NCBI RefSeq assembly: GCF_003813965.1
Contig: NZ_CP033896.1
Span: 2,604,001 to 2,668,000, forward strand
Direction of reading: 5' to 3'
DNA: 64,000 nucleotides
Source of the DNA: Corynebacterium choanae
GTDB taxonomy: Bacteria > Actinomycetota > Actinomycetes > Mycobacteriales > Mycobacteriaceae
Part shown: piece after piece, positions 39,601 to 48,542 of the stretch
Layout: every line of letters starts with the position of its first letter
How positions within the stretch are numbered: the first letter of the stretch is position 1
Position numbers and translations under genes: made by a program
The notes under the pieces: generated by a model
What the model was told of the DNA's origin: nothing
The model's database searches: none
Seen by the model: only the letters and a program-made list of their open reading frames with translations

Positions 39601-42600
39601 CGGATTACCGTCCTCGTTCATGACGAGGACATCACCGGTGACGTCAACCGTGTTGACCAAATCGACCTGCCGGTCGAGATCTTCTTGCGTATAGGTCAAC
39701 GGCACAAGACAGTACACTGTTTGACCTGCGGCAAGGGTAAACCCATTGTCCGCAGCAATCTCCTGGCCTGTGGCTTGATCGGTGCAAGTTCCTGCCGCGA
39801 GCGTCTCTTCTTGTGCCCGGCCGCGCAGCGTGTCGGCAATGGTGATGTTGCGAACTGCCACGTTGCCGGTGTTTTTCACCGTAATCCGATAGGTGAGTGC
39901 ACCTTGGTTTTCCAGGGTGCCATCAACCTGCGCGGAGAAGGCTTTCCCATCCAGGGACACTTCCTTGGTGGCGCTAATCGCCGGTTCGGCCACCACTGGG
40001 CGCACCACAGCATTGTCTGTGGCCGTGAGTGTTTCTTCGCTCACCGTGTCATCAGCTTGACGCACAAGGGCTGTTGCCGTCACGGAGACCGTGTTGGTTT
40101 GTGCCTGCTGCGCATCAAGGAACGCCTGATCAGCGGTGAATTCGGTAACACATTCGAGTTGCTCATCAGGGGCAAGAGTCAGCATCGTCCGGGTGGACTC
40201 AGTGGCATCGTCGGCATTCAACGGGGTGGCATCTGGCCCACAGACCAGCTTCATCGGCTGTGTTGAACCCCCGGCGACGGTCATCACATCAGCAATGCCC
40301 ACATTTTTCAATGTCACATTGCCGGTGTTGCGCACTGTGATAGTAAACCGTCCCGTTTCGTTAAGACCGAGTGTCGCCGACTTTTCCTCATTGACCGTCT
40401 TGGTGACTTCCAATGCTGGTTTCGCCGCAACCACCGGATAGGTTGCCGTGTCCTCAGCGGTCACTTCCTCCCCGGCTTGTTCACCGCGAATCGAGGCAGT
40501 GTTGTTCAGCAGTTGCTGATTATTCACATCCTCTTGGGTGGCGGTAAAGGTCACCGTGCAGCGATAGGTGTCGCCCACTGCCAGCGTCGCACCATCTTCA
40601 CTATTCAGATCGCCGCGGAGGTTCGTAACATCCTCACCAGTAGCGCTGGTAATCGTGCATGCAACAGTGGCGTTGCGTGAGGCGATCCACGGCTCAGTGA
40701 GCTGAACCTTGCTCAAATCCACATTGCCAGTGTTGCCACCGGTAAGGGTGAACGTCGCCGTCTTATCAACGGCAAGCTCCGCTGTGGAATCGGCAGTCTT
40801 GCTCAAGCTAATGCCGCGGCGAACCTCGCGCATCGCAAAGTCCACATTGGGCACGCTGCGATATTCAGCTGGATTGAGCTGTCCTTCGCTGTCGCGGCCA
40901 GCAACAGTAAACCTAGGGGTGGTTGCAACCGTATCGTTCGACGCTGGCGCACCACCGTCAATAATGTGCTCAGCGCTGATGGAAGCTGCAGTGGTGTCGG
41001 CAGGTGCCCACACATACTTTTGCTGTACCCGCTTTGCCGCAGCTTCATCGTCACTGATGCTCAGGCGAACCTGATAGTCACCAGGGACAACCTTCGGGAA
41101 ACGATAGCTGCCATCGGCATTCACCGGCACGGTGAGGATTTCCCCATCTTCTTTTGGCAATCCCGTCGCCGGATCAACACGCACCGGTTCACCATTTGCG
41201 TCTAGCAAGGTAGCAACCAAATCGCCCGTTTCCAGCCCGGTCACCCGCGGGGTTTCAGCATCAAGTGCCGTTTCCTCCCCCAGGTCAAACACCGAACCAC
41301 TAATGGATGGGGCAATAGTTAACTGTTGTGCGTCACAGCCCAACACGGAACCAATGTCGGTTTTCGTGCCACGCGAAGAACCTTCAGCAGCTACCTGGTC
41401 AGCAGTCTTCGGCTCACAATTCGGCGAATTCGAATGGGTAACCGTTCCACCAACAGCAGTGTTGGTGACGGTACCGACCACACCGTCGGTGATCCGCAGT
41501 TTCATCGTCACCACCGCGGGTCTTACTGAACCGTTGTTCTCATGCACGCCTTGATCATTGAGCGGACCTGGCTGCCACACCACAGTGGAGGACGGGTTGA
41601 GGCGCTTCTGATCTTCCGCGGAAAGCGTATTGCCGTGATCCTCATAGTCGGTGAGCACCTGGCCAACCGTATGTTCTGGCACCGTTGACACATATTCCAA
41701 CCCTTGCGGAATAAAGTCCCGAATCACCGGGGAGGCAATGAGCGCCGTATTCGGGGTGCTGACCGAAATCTGGAAATAGACTTCGTCCCCCACACCCAAA
41801 AGATGATCTTCTTCCGGATTGTCACCATCGTGCAGGTGGGCTTTCGCCTCTTCATACGACTGGCCCTTAGCCGGAATAATCATCGCCTTATTCACCGCCA
41901 GCTCTGGCACATAGGCCACCCGGGCAACAGCAGGTTCTACCGTGCCCAGGTCGCTGCCGGTCACCGAATCGGTGGCACGGGTTGCCACCCGGTTAACAGC
42001 AATATCCCAGTCTTCAATGCCATTTCCGTCAGTGGAATTTTCCGGCATGGTCATACGCACTGGCAGATCAAACGTGCCCAGCAGCGCTGTTGTGAACTCA
42101 ACACGCAGATACTTCACCTGCGAATAGTCGAAATCGGCGCCGAGTTCTTCAGCAGTCTTCCATTCACCATGAGCGTTGAACTCAGTACAGCCACTGCCGG
42201 CAGGGAATTCTTTCCCGTTGCGGGACATCTCTGGACGGCACGGGTTATCGCTGGTGGAGTAGAACACTTCAGCAGGCATGGGTGCTTCCACCCATTTCTT
42301 TTTCTGCTCGTCAAAATACCGATAATTAGGCAGCTCTAGCGGACCTGCCAACAGTGGCACGAGATCGGTGCCATTGGCGACATTCTCCCGAGAGACCGCA
42401 CCATTTGCGTCGTACTCGGTATGGGTTCCAGCCATGGTGGCCTGATCGCGGCTCAACTCGTTGAGCGGAATCCAAGATGCTGCCGGAAGCGCGTCGTAGA
42501 GCACATAGTCCTTGACCGGGATTGACCCAGCTGAACCCACGTTGAGGAAGAACGTCGCATCGTGCGTAGCATATGAGGTCTCCCCCAACTCGTCATTGCC

Positions 42601-45228
42601 GGGACGAAATGCTGTCCACCGCTCCTCGACCGGGTCGAGCGACGAAGCTACCTGCACAGTAGTGCTGTTGTCGCCTTCAACATCGCTATTATCGAGCACC
42701 GAATTTGGAACGGTCGGATCTGTGGAATCAGGCGCCGGTTTCGGATTGATCACCGGAGTTTTCCCAGAGGAAGAGGTGCTCCCCCCAGGATCGACTTCTT
42801 GCCCAACATTGTCATCAACTTCGGCTGCAGGGACGCCATCCTTATCGCCTTCAGCATATTTCTTCACGTTTGCTGTGGCATAGGACTGCACAGAAGCACT
42901 CACTGTTACCTGATTCCACCGAACGCTGGAAGCTTTGCACAGCTTCCCGTCCCGGCCGCAGCCCAGCTTATAGTCGGAGTTGTCGGTGTACGTCCGGGTT
43001 TTGTCTGACAGCGATATAGGGGAATCCGGATCGGCGATCGTGATAAGGCTGGCGATCTTTGGAAATTCGGATGCAAGATTTTCACTGTTGTAGTCACCAG
43101 CTTTGGCGCCTTCCGCCCACAGCTTGCCCACTACCTGACAATTATTGTCATTGGAATTAGCGGGCAACACCATGTTTTCTGGTACGGTCCATGACCACAC
43201 TTCCCCACCACCGGGGGAGACTTCGCTGAGTCGATACCAATACACAGCTCGTGGGTCGAAAGGTACTTTCCCTTCCGCATCGCCCAGCAGTTCGGTGTTT
43301 TTCTGCACGCAGCGTTGTGCCTGATTTTCATTTGGCTGCTTCGGGACGAAACGGAAACCGTGTGGAAACGCGAGTACGCCATACGGGCGATAGTATGAGT
43401 CCTGTAATTGCGCAGCGTTGACTGGCCGAATATTCAACGTTGTGGTGTCAAGCACTCCATTGTTGGGTGAACCAAAACGACTGTCGCCAATAGTCACCAC
43501 ATGCAACGGTTCAGGCAGGCTTTGCCGTACAGGCATAATCGCTGTCTTGTTTGCGGTTATCCGCTTATCTTCAGTCTGCTGGTATTCGCCCACCAAATCG
43601 TTGGCAATATACACCAGCGGATGCATCCCGGTGCCGTCATCTTTAGCGAAGAGTCCCGCCGGAACCACGGTCTTGCCGAACACGCGTAAGATGACCTGCT
43701 CCTGAGAAAGAACCTCTGGATATTCCACTTCCATCTTCGCAACAACGAAATCCTCTGGCAGCGAAACGTTCCACCGATAGGTAGCCGAAGTCTCAATCGG
43801 ACCGATGTTGACTACTTCAGTTCGGCCGTCACTGGCAGTAAACGTCACCGTGTGCGGCGGAATACCTTTCACTGCCTGACGAGTGGTTTCATCGAGATAA
43901 ACCAGTGATGGCTCAATAATATGCTGCGGGCGGAAATAATAGCCCTGATCCGCATCTTTATCGGCGATCTCGCATTCCGCATTGCCCGCCACATTGTTGG
44001 CATACTTCACGCAGTATTGGGGTCGGAAAGTATCGGTGAGCTTCAGCGGACCGGTTTCGCCATTACGCACCGCAATGTTGAAGTATCCAGAATCCGAATA
44101 GTTCAACACACCCTCAATGTTATTGACCTGATCCAGTGTCATACCGTAGGCGGCTTTACCGACATTGCCGGCTGAACCGTCAGATTTCTTCACCGACCTG
44201 GTCACCTCCGGCGCAATGTCGCTCGAGTCTGCCCGTTTCCCATCCAAATAGGTGACAGTGTCGTTTTGCCACTTGAACGTGTTATCCCAAGTCGATCCGT
44301 TAGCAGGCTCGCCGACGATTTTCAGCGTGTACCGCACACTCAGACGGTGCTGGGGATCCTGTCGGAGCGCATTGTCCAGATTTTTATCAACGGTAATCCG
44401 AATTTCTCGTGTGTTTTTATCACATGTCCCGTTGTCACAGCTGACATAGGTTTTCGAGAGCAACGACAGTTGGTTGCGGTCAACGATTTGGGAAACGTTT
44501 CGCACATCTCCTGAGACCGGGTCAATTTCTGGTGTCACCTCAGGAAGGGTAGCGATACTGACTAACTCCATGCCTGCTGGAATCGTATCGACGAGCGTGC
44601 CCAGCAGACCGGTGTTGCCCTTACGATCCATTTTCAGCTCGTAGGAGACATAACCGTTTATCGCTTGCTTCGTTTTGCTGGTCTCTTTCATCACCGTGTT
44701 TTTAGGGGTACCGGTGATGGTGACGTGCGATTGCGAAGACAGTGTGGTCTCCCCGTGAGTCATTGACCATGCAATATCAGACTCACCGGGGTAGGCCGGG
44801 TTATCCCCCACAACCCAAGAAAAACTCAGCTTATTTTGGGAACCAAGGCCGCTCACCGTAATTGTCGGGTTTGGCCCTCTCGCGTCTTTGATGGAAAACG
44901 ACCCAGGAGCACTCACCTGAAGCTCCGCATCCGGGTCGACGTTCTTTGGCCGTTCAATGCTAAAAGTAACTGCGTCACTGCAGTCTACCGAGGCACAGTT
45001 CACCGTCGCATTGAGCGTCAGCACCGAGTCCGTACCCGTGGTTGCTGTCGCATCAGCGAAGCTGACAGTTATCCCCCCACCGGACATGGTGGACGTAGCC
45101 GCGGCTGCCTCACCAGCAGCAATAATCTGCACACTGGTGAGTGTGAGCACAATGGTAAAGAGCGTCGCTGCGAGTGTTCGCAGCCGCTGCCATCGGCTTT
45201 TGTTCAAGATTGTTAAAGGTTCGTGCAT
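33673..45228 (-). CDS. Giant wall-anchored adhesin with DUF11-like repeats
   Basis: 3,851 residues. Signal peptide at residues 1-45 (basic start, hydrophobic LAATLFTIVLTLTSVQIIAA). A large N-terminal A region runs to about 1300. A first SdrD-B-like domain (SISGSVFDLGEETALDAE, about 1307) is followed, from about 1470 to 3600, by 16 DUF11-like repeats of 110-140 residues; most contain the core 'GD.VTY..TVTNTG...L..V.I.D'. A second B domain (SGTIFEDRETIGSLDPQDSG) follows, then a Pro/Glu/Thr-rich wall spacer (about 3700-3740), a hydrophobic PWWTWLIPPLAVLPLLP stretch, the sorting motif LARTG, a TM helix and RRRKTQQ. Fifteen repeats each carry two cysteines at fixed places. Start ATG 45228 with GAGAGGTG upstream; the frame continues to GTG 45261. 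The ligand is unknown. Confidence 0.92.
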   Translation of the reverse strand: MHEPLTILNKSRWQRLRTLAATLFTIVLTLTSVQIIAAGEAAAATSTMSGGGITVSFADATATTGTDSVLTLNATVNCASVDCSDAVTFSIERPKNVDPDAELQVSAPGSFSIKDARGPNPTITVSGLGSQNKLSFSWVVGDNPAYPGESDIAWSMTHGETTLSSQSHVTITGTPKNTVMKETSKTKQAINGYVSYELKMDRKGNTGLLGTLVDTIPAGMELVSIATLPEVTPEIDPVSGDVRNVSQIVDRNQLSLLSKTYVSCDNGTCDKNTREIRITVDKNLDNALRQDPQHRLSVRYTLKIVGEPANGSTWDNTFKWQNDTVTYLDGKRADSSDIAPEVTRSVKKSDGSAGNVGKAAYGMTLDQVNNIEGVLNYSDSGYFNIAVRNGETGPLKLTDTFRPQYCVKYANNVAGNAECEIADKDADQGYYFRPQHIIEPSLVYLDETTRQAVKGIPPHTVTFTASDGRTEVVNIGPIETSATYRWNVSLPEDFVVAKMEVEYPEVLSQEQVILRVFGKTVVPAGLFAKDDGTGMHPLVYIANDLVGEYQQTEDKRITANKTAIMPVRQSLPEPLHVVTIGDSRFGSPNNGVLDTTTLNIRPVNAAQLQDSYYRPYGVLAFPHGFRFVPKQPNENQAQRCVQKNTELLGDAEGKVPFDPRAVYWYRLSEVSPGGGEVWSWTVPENMVLPANSNDNNCQVVGKLWAEGAKAGDYNSENLASEFPKIASLITIADPDSPISLSDKTRTYTDNSDYKLGCGRDGKLCKASSVRWNQVTVSASVQSYATANVKKYAEGDKDGVPAAEVDDNVGQEVDPGGSTSSSGKTPVINPKPAPDSTDPTVPNSVLDNSDVEGDNSTTVQVASSLDPVEERWTAFRPGNDELGETSYATHDATFFLNVGSAGSIPVKDYVLYDALPAASWIPLNELSRDQATMAGTHTEYDANGAVSRENVANGTDLVPLLAGPLELPNYRYFDEQKKKWVEAPMPAEVFYSTSDNPCRPEMSRNGKEFPAGSGCTEFNAHGEWKTAEELGADFDYSQVKYLRVEFTTALLGTFDLPVRMTMPENSTDGNGIEDWDIAVNRVATRATDSVTGSDLGTVEPAVARVAYVPELAVNKAMIIPAKGQSYEEAKAHLHDGDNPEEDHLLGVGDEVYFQISVSTPNTALIASPVIRDFIPQGLEYVSTVPEHTVGQVLTDYEDHGNTLSAEDQKRLNPSSTVVWQPGPLNDQGVHENNGSVRPAVVTMKLRITDGVVGTVTNTAVGGTVTHSNSPNCEPKTADQVAAEGSSRGTKTDIGSVLGCDAQQLTIAPSISGSVFDLGEETALDAETPRVTGLETGDLVATLLDANGEPVRVDPATGLPKEDGEILTVPVNADGSYRFPKVVPGDYQVRLSISDDEAAAKRVQQKYVWAPADTTAASISAEHIIDGGAPASNDTVATTPRFTVAGRDSEGQLNPAEYRSVPNVDFAMREVRRGISLSKTADSTAELAVDKTATFTLTGGNTGNVDLSKVQLTEPWIASRNATVACTITSATGEDVTNLRGDLNSEDGATLAVGDTYRCTVTFTATQEDVNNQQLLNNTASIRGEQAGEEVTAEDTATYPVVAAKPALEVTKTVNEEKSATLGLNETGRFTITVRNTGNVTLKNVGIADVMTVAGGSTQPMKLVCGPDATPLNADDATESTRTMLTLAPDEQLECVTEFTADQAFLDAQQAQTNTVSVTATALVRQADDTVSEETLTATDNAVVRPVVAEPAISATKEVSLDGKAFSAQVDGTLENQGALTYRITVKNTGNVAVRNITIADTLRGRAQEETLAAGTCTDQATGQEIAADNGFTLAAGQTVYCLVPLTYTQEDLDRQVDLVNTVDVTGDVLVMNEDGNPVLNEGAVSDKDNVATVTPPAAKPELLLVKRAAEDTRQPLLVGDKVTYYFDVTNTGNTTIRQITIEDKKLKDVTCPADGAANLAVGQQITCSGTYTVTEGDVSATVASSLVNTATASGQTITGTPVTSNEAAVTLPTGAPNLTVTKTPIGVGGADLNKLRAGDQVTYQIQVTNNGTATLTGGTIVDDMLKSRGVTNLECQIPGQEDTFNGFDGLPALDPQTVVTCAATIDITQEDVDASVTISNTVVAKGSDANGKAVPDATATAAVETLEHAGLTLAKSSNADGDLVAGDTVTYTFTVTNTGDVTLRDVTITDEMLTNRGVTLDCTPQTLAPGEHYTCTSQEYTVQPADVGVLTNTASYTSMLPSQSFNIDAPTGESNTVSDNVVAPGIAVDKTITDKQENYAVGDTIAYELTVRNTGETDLTNVKLVDALIDERVRRGDNSATAVECAENPALTSADGGTLAKGAAVKCSAALTVTQADVDGGASIDNTASVEGRTRKAPVVKDQATAAATLRQDTGLTLKKQVADKQGLYQAGDTVRYEFTVENTGQRTIKDLTIDDPMLAQAGVDIVCDETVLQDGLAAGETVTCHGDYVITDEDAATGAQTNELVNTATAHGVDPEDNTVDSNAAQAVVATGTPSLTIAKTSRILESDAASSSAEDDGSAADPVRDDQVSAGSRIEWAITVTNSGNAPAEGVVINDPRFADASDIACYPNLPAQAAGDATADAATQARYIRPEADGIAPQAIDTVAAGDTVTCFAITTVTQREVDASDSVINTATVTRNVHGSGDDTPQTVTSPEATATVPTATLAGITLAKAVSADTAKQQYVEGDEVVYTLTVTNTGTVTLDNIVVTDPMFGDDPITCPEATLAPGQQMECVTPPHRVTAAEAAADSGELLNVATVTAVTPADRSNLTTEDGTEIPTGGSVGSDAEVTVPVGRPSIQLTKEADRSSDWAADDEVTFTLTATNTGTTPLAGVVIKDPWFSPESLECDQPAAATTGVTLEKQGDSVTCRGKKTITQDEVDAQDALVNTARVDAYTTGIAADGESSPEETTNRVPVDDTATATITVVEDAALQLEKTIDNQRKQYIEGDTVTYRFTATNTGKVTLHNVKVIDPKFGEAVFTCEPATVKPGQIVECGTQDHVVTADEAAAGKVSNTATVTGLTPKMADDTPFEFRVRDEDTVEFATGVPALAITKTSDVAPEAALHAGDVITYTVTISNVGTTPAENVKLVDAMLDSPQVSDVTCEDQAVLNGTAGLAIGDDTSCTYRYTISQKDVDRYAGLSNTAAAQASFGTKTIDPVTATVHRNLGHDPKISLVKEVDEPQDYYVAGDEVSYRFTVTNEGDVTVDGLVINDQLLTDRQVAITCAATQLAPGETTICRSAKLSVTDADVEAGVINNVATVSATVPLREVSNEDATIAVDSSVVTSQESTATVNTARPALTISKTVTESRSYQVGEVIRYEIVVTNPGTIPVEKITVADKDLAERGGSLTCPRPGFTTGQGRLAAGEKITCVGEETVTQQQIKQDSLTNTATARGSFRGVESDEATASVKVPLAPREAGLSVKIFADNAEATTGETFGDGQTAKEAVLVDANTPITAAITIANTGKSPLAGVTVAVDGVNPAAIAGFTLAGDATPTTGTPQPGMILRVTPEGEIVFSSDETLLPLVLLPRQELSATVTIDGRADGVINHGLSVTGVNSDSNQPLTAADAFYTAVKAPQPGAISGTIFEDRETIGSLDPQDSGIADVTVELHDADGKVIATTTTDQDGYYHFDTLPAGDYVVVVQTPDGMVQSADPDNGALSESFTVTVTEGNTSTDVNFGYQKETHTKPNPDEETTPEPEEPTTTPEEPGEPEEPSVVKPKPDEEPGESSSSELPWWTWLIPPLAVLPLLPSVIPSLPAPSVPTAPPAVPSEQPAADTAPQQPVEQPVHDPGQHLLARTGANVETLALVSLLAVVGGFALMLVASRRRKTQQ

Positions 45229-45320
45229 GGTCACCTCTCGTGGGTCAGCCGGCCTATTCACTTAAGGATCCAGCTGAAGGCAAAGTCTCCCCACGATAGC
45301 AAGTGCTGTAGCCAGGCTCA

Positions 45321-45334
45321 ATACGAGAAAGTAT
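45321..45334. promoter_or_regulatory. ATAC-N6-GTAT motif upstream of the giant adhesin
   Basis: ATAC-gagaaa-GTAT lies 93 bp upstream of the adhesin start and has the same form as the four sites before fas. A single occurrence in 64 kb could be chance. The rest of the 45229-45567 gap shows no gene. Confidence 0.3.
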
Positions 45335-45567
45335 CCACATCTGGGTATTTTTATTGTTCTTTTAGGCTCCTTATATTGGCCTTATGTAGCGGATTTACGT
45401 CCCGCCCCTGTCCTGCATTAATAAGGGAACTTAACCACTGTGGTAGCACTTGCTGAGAATGCCGGGTGATGAATTTCACGCACAGGATTCTTGTTGTGTC
45501 ACAGCACAGGAATGCTGCTGATTGTGGCCTGTTTCGTCCGTGATCCTCCCGGAGCACAAACACCAAA

Positions 45568-45593
45568 ACCCTGCCCAGATTCCTGGACAGGGT
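45568..45593 (-). terminator. Terminator of the DUF2516 gene
   Basis: 11-bp arms with one wobble (ACCCTGCCCAG / CTGGACAGGGT), 4-nt loop. On the minus strand it is followed by TTTTGGTGTTT. Confidence 0.85.
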
Positions 45594-45618
45594 GTTTGCT
45601 ATTGCGTCACAGTGTGCT

Positions 45619-45918
45619 TTAGTAGGCGCTGTTGCCGGAGAGCAAATCTTTGATCTGCGGGCGGACATCAAAATAGTAGATCCCAATAATGACGACGCCA
45701 ACGATTGACAGCAGCCAAATCTGGGATACCACTGCCAACGTGGAGAGCGCCACCATGGCGAACCATTGCCATTTCGGTTTCCGGTCAGCAGCAGTAAATG
45801 CATCATCGCGGGTGAACGCAATTTGGGTGGCGCCAACAATACCGGCAAGGGTGATTGCTAAATGCAACGCCAGGATGATAAGGCCAAGCGGACCTATTGC
45901 CTGCAGCCAGGAGATCAT
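45619..45918 (-). CDS. DUF2516 membrane protein
   Basis: 99 residues starting MISWLQAIGP, with two or three hydrophobic helices (about residues 9-30, 50-68 and 70-85) separated by a charged loop (TRDDAFTAADRKPKW). The pattern matches DUF2516, a small membrane family of actinobacteria with no known function. Start ATG 45918 has GAAAGGA 12 bases upstream; the frame extends 20 codons further. It is followed by a good terminator. Confidence 0.8.
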   Translation of the reverse strand: MISWLQAIGPLGLIILALHLAITLAGIVGATQIAFTRDDAFTAADRKPKWQWFAMVALSTLAVVSQIWLLSIVGVVIIGIYYFDVRPQIKDLLSGNSAY

Positions 45919-46065
45919 CGGCGACCATATCCTTTCAACGGTGTGTCTCGCGGTGTACTGCCCCACTGCGGCGTGCACCTACTTTGTAAAGCTGTGAACT
46001 GGTGCCAGCGGGCAGCGCTCGGGATGTTGTTGGCGGTGACCACACAGTGCACCGCATCCGGTAGC

Positions 46066-46425
46066 TTAACGATGTTGTTGCTTCTCGTCGACCTCAACGA
46101 CATAGGTGTCAACAATATCGCCGTCATCGCTAGTGGCAGTTTGCTGCGCGCCACCGGGAAGATCCAGACCAGGAAGCGCCACCCCCGCTTCGCGGAGTTT
46201 CCCACCAACAAAGTCCCCTGCCCGATAGGCCAGTGATGGGCCATGCTGCAAATCGTCGACAGTGGCTTTCGTGCTGGCCACCAGCTGTTGTACCTTCGCA
46301 ACCGGTGCAGTGTGGGCAAGGGAAGACTGGCTGATTTTCTCTGCTGCCGCACCAGCGACACTACTTGCTATGAGTCGGGATTTGTCAGCGGCTTTACGAA
46401 CCGTGCGCTTTGCTGAGAACGCCAT
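46066..46425 (-). CDS. Hypothetical protein, lysine/alanine-rich N-terminus
   Basis: 119 residues that I do not recognise. The N-terminus is basic and helical (MAFSAKRTVRKAADKSRLI), followed by an alanine-rich helix and an acidic C-terminus (VDTYVVEVDEKQQHR). There is no signal peptide or TM segment. Start ATG 46425 has an excellent AGGAGA upstream, which supports a real gene. Its place between the DUF445 and DUF2516 genes suggests a small conserved corynebacterial cluster. Confidence 0.7.
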   Translation of the reverse strand: MAFSAKRTVRKAADKSRLIASSVAGAAAEKISQSSLAHTAPVAKVQQLVASTKATVDDLQHGPSLAYRAGDFVGGKLREAGVALPGLDLPGGAQQTATSDDGDIVDTYVVEVDEKQQHR

Positions 46426-46646
46426 AGGATCTCCTGATGACTAGAAAAACCGCACCGCGGCCAGTAAGCATGCGGCTGTGTTGCATGTGGAACTAGCGTA
46501 GCGCATGGGTTCCATCTGTTGGCAATTATGGCATCAACCACGTTCCACCACGGTTTGGCGGGATCTCACGCAGCCACCGGGATGAATAACCCGATGTGCC
46601 GGCAGGCTACTCGCAGCAATACCCCAACGGGGTAAACACAATGGTG

Positions 46647-47966
46647 CTACAAAAACAGGAAGTGGCTCACGGTATAGATCGCCAAACCGGCCAGGGAGCC
46701 GACGATGGTGCCGTTGAGACGAATATATTGCAGGTCTTTGCCGACCATCAGCTCGATTTTGTCGCTTGCCTCATCCGCATCCCAGCGGGCAATGGTCTCA
46801 GAGATAATGCTGGTGATGTCCTCGGCATAGTTGTCGGCGAGGAAGGCAGCCGCGCCAGTGACCCGCTTGTCCAAAGATTCCCGCAGATCGGCGTCGTCGA
46901 GCAGATTCCCACCCCAGGAAAGGGCAAGCTCTTGCAGTTTTACCCGCAGCACACTGTGCGGGTTTTCCGCGGCAGCGATCAGCCCTGTGCTGGTTGCCCG
47001 CCATATTGCTGCCGCAGCACCAGTCACCGGGGTGGAACCCATAATGTCGTGTTTGATCTCTTCCACCCGCGCCATGGTGGTGGGGTCTTCCTGCAGATCA
47101 CGGCTGAGTTTACGCAGGAATTTCCGCATTGATTCGCGGGCAGGGTGATGGGTGTCGTGGGCGACCGCCCGGGTAAAGGTAACCAATTCCCGATACACCT
47201 TGTCGCCAACCATTTCGTTGAGAATTTTCGGCGCCCACGCTGGGCGACGCTCATCAAGCACCCGAATGATCAGCGCTTCGCTGGCCAGCGCCCGCCGATG
47301 CAGCCAATCTGCCAGCTCATCAACCACCGGTTCGGTTTTTCCTTCGTCGATAAGCTGCGCCAGCAGCCGCCCGGCGGGCGGACCCCACTGGGGGGTGAAC
47401 GCCCGCGCAATCAGCTGCGAATCAATCACCTGGGCGGCCTCGTGCGGATCGATGGCCCGCACAATATTCGCGGTGAGTTTCCCAGCTTCCAGCGACACTT
47501 TGTCAGCGTTTGCAGGAGTAGCCAGCCAGCGGCCAAGTTTCTCAGGGACACCTGCCGCCCGGACTTTTTCGGTGATCAATGTGGCGTTAAGGAAGTTTTC
47601 CCCGACAAACCCCGACAGGGAATCCCCGATCTGGTCTTTCTTATTCTTCACGATCGCCGTATGTGGAATCGGTAATCCGAGTGGACGGCGAAACAGTGCA
47701 GTGACCGCAAACCAGTCCGCCAAGCCACCGACCATGCCCGCTTCGGCGGCGGCACGCACAAACCCCACCCAGGTGGGCAGCGGATCAGCGGTCGCTTCAA
47801 TCCACCGGCATCCTAAATAGATCGCTGCTGCAACCAGCAGCAGGGAAGTGGCCAACGCCTTGTAGCGGCGCAACGATTTGCGCCGGGCAGCTTCCGCCGC
47901 CGGAGATGGTCCAGGCACCGCCAATGGCGACAACGCCGGTTGTTCCTTGGCACTATGCGCCCCCAT
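46647..47966 (-). CDS. DUF445 family membrane protein
   Basis: About 439 residues. One TM helix near residues 32-52 (LATSLLLVAAAIYLGC), then the DUF445 hallmark AGMVGGLADWFAVTALFRRP with IPHTAIVKNKKDQIGDSLSG, a long helical middle, and a terminal hydrophobic segment (GSLAGLAIYTVSHFLFL). Family members (YjiN/YheB-like) have no established function. Start ATG 47966 has AAAGGATGG upstream; ATG 47972 is too close to that signal. Confidence 0.88.
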   Translation of the reverse strand: MGAHSAKEQPALSPLAVPGPSPAAEAARRKSLRRYKALATSLLLVAAAIYLGCRWIEATADPLPTWVGFVRAAAEAGMVGGLADWFAVTALFRRPLGLPIPHTAIVKNKKDQIGDSLSGFVGENFLNATLITEKVRAAGVPEKLGRWLATPANADKVSLEAGKLTANIVRAIDPHEAAQVIDSQLIARAFTPQWGPPAGRLLAQLIDEGKTEPVVDELADWLHRRALASEALIIRVLDERRPAWAPKILNEMVGDKVYRELVTFTRAVAHDTHHPARESMRKFLRKLSRDLQEDPTTMARVEEIKHDIMGSTPVTGAAAAIWRATSTGLIAAAENPHSVLRVKLQELALSWGGNLLDDADLRESLDKRVTGAAAFLADNYAEDITSIISETIARWDADEASDKIELMVGKDLQYIRLNGTIVGSLAGLAIYTVSHFLFL

Positions 47967-48218
47967 AACCATCCTTTACTGTTGCAGACAAAGCAGTAAC
48001 GCCAAACTCGTGGAAAACACACCGGGCGCACCGGTGAGCGATGCTGGTCAACAACCCGTTCACCATCCCTTGGCAGCAAGATCAATAACCAACGCTGCCA
48101 AGGAGTGTACTTACCAGCAAGCACCTGCCCGCCGGGTAAGGCGGAACACTGAAAAACGTGACGGGCAACACCACGGTGCGTGACGGCCAGAAGTGCAGCA
48201 AAGCCATTCCGGGCTGAT

Positions 48219-48326
48219 CTATCCGGTGACAGCCAACAATTGTGCCCCGCGACTGATAAACGTCAACGCAATGAGCACCGTGAGAATAGCCGAAAGCACC
48301 AGCGCAATGATTCGATATTTATCCAC
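48219..48326 (-). CDS. Small membrane protein, 35 aa
   Basis: GTG 48326 opens a 35-residue frame: basic VDKYR, one continuous hydrophobic helix (IIALVLSAILTVLIALTFI) and SRGAQLLAVTG at the end. The clean topology (basic start, a 19-20 residue helix, a polar tail) and an AGG in the leader argue for a real single-pass protein, but no homology is recalled. It is upstream of the DUF445 gene on the same strand. Confidence 0.45.
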   Translation of the reverse strand: MDKYRIIALVLSAILTVLIALTFISRGAQLLAVTG

Positions 48327-48542
48327 GTCACTAACCTAGTGGAAGATAGCAAAACAAGCACCCCGTGACAATGAGGGGAACACCATGAAAGCTGCAAGTT
48401 GCACAACTTTCGTGAAGGAATTTCCCATCATCAGCCACGGGGTGTGTGGAGGTGACAAGACTTGCAATAGCGGGTGAACGTGGTTCACCCCGTAGCCGGC
48501 ACAGCGGCAGCTATCGCAGTATTGCGGAATATACGCCAGGTA

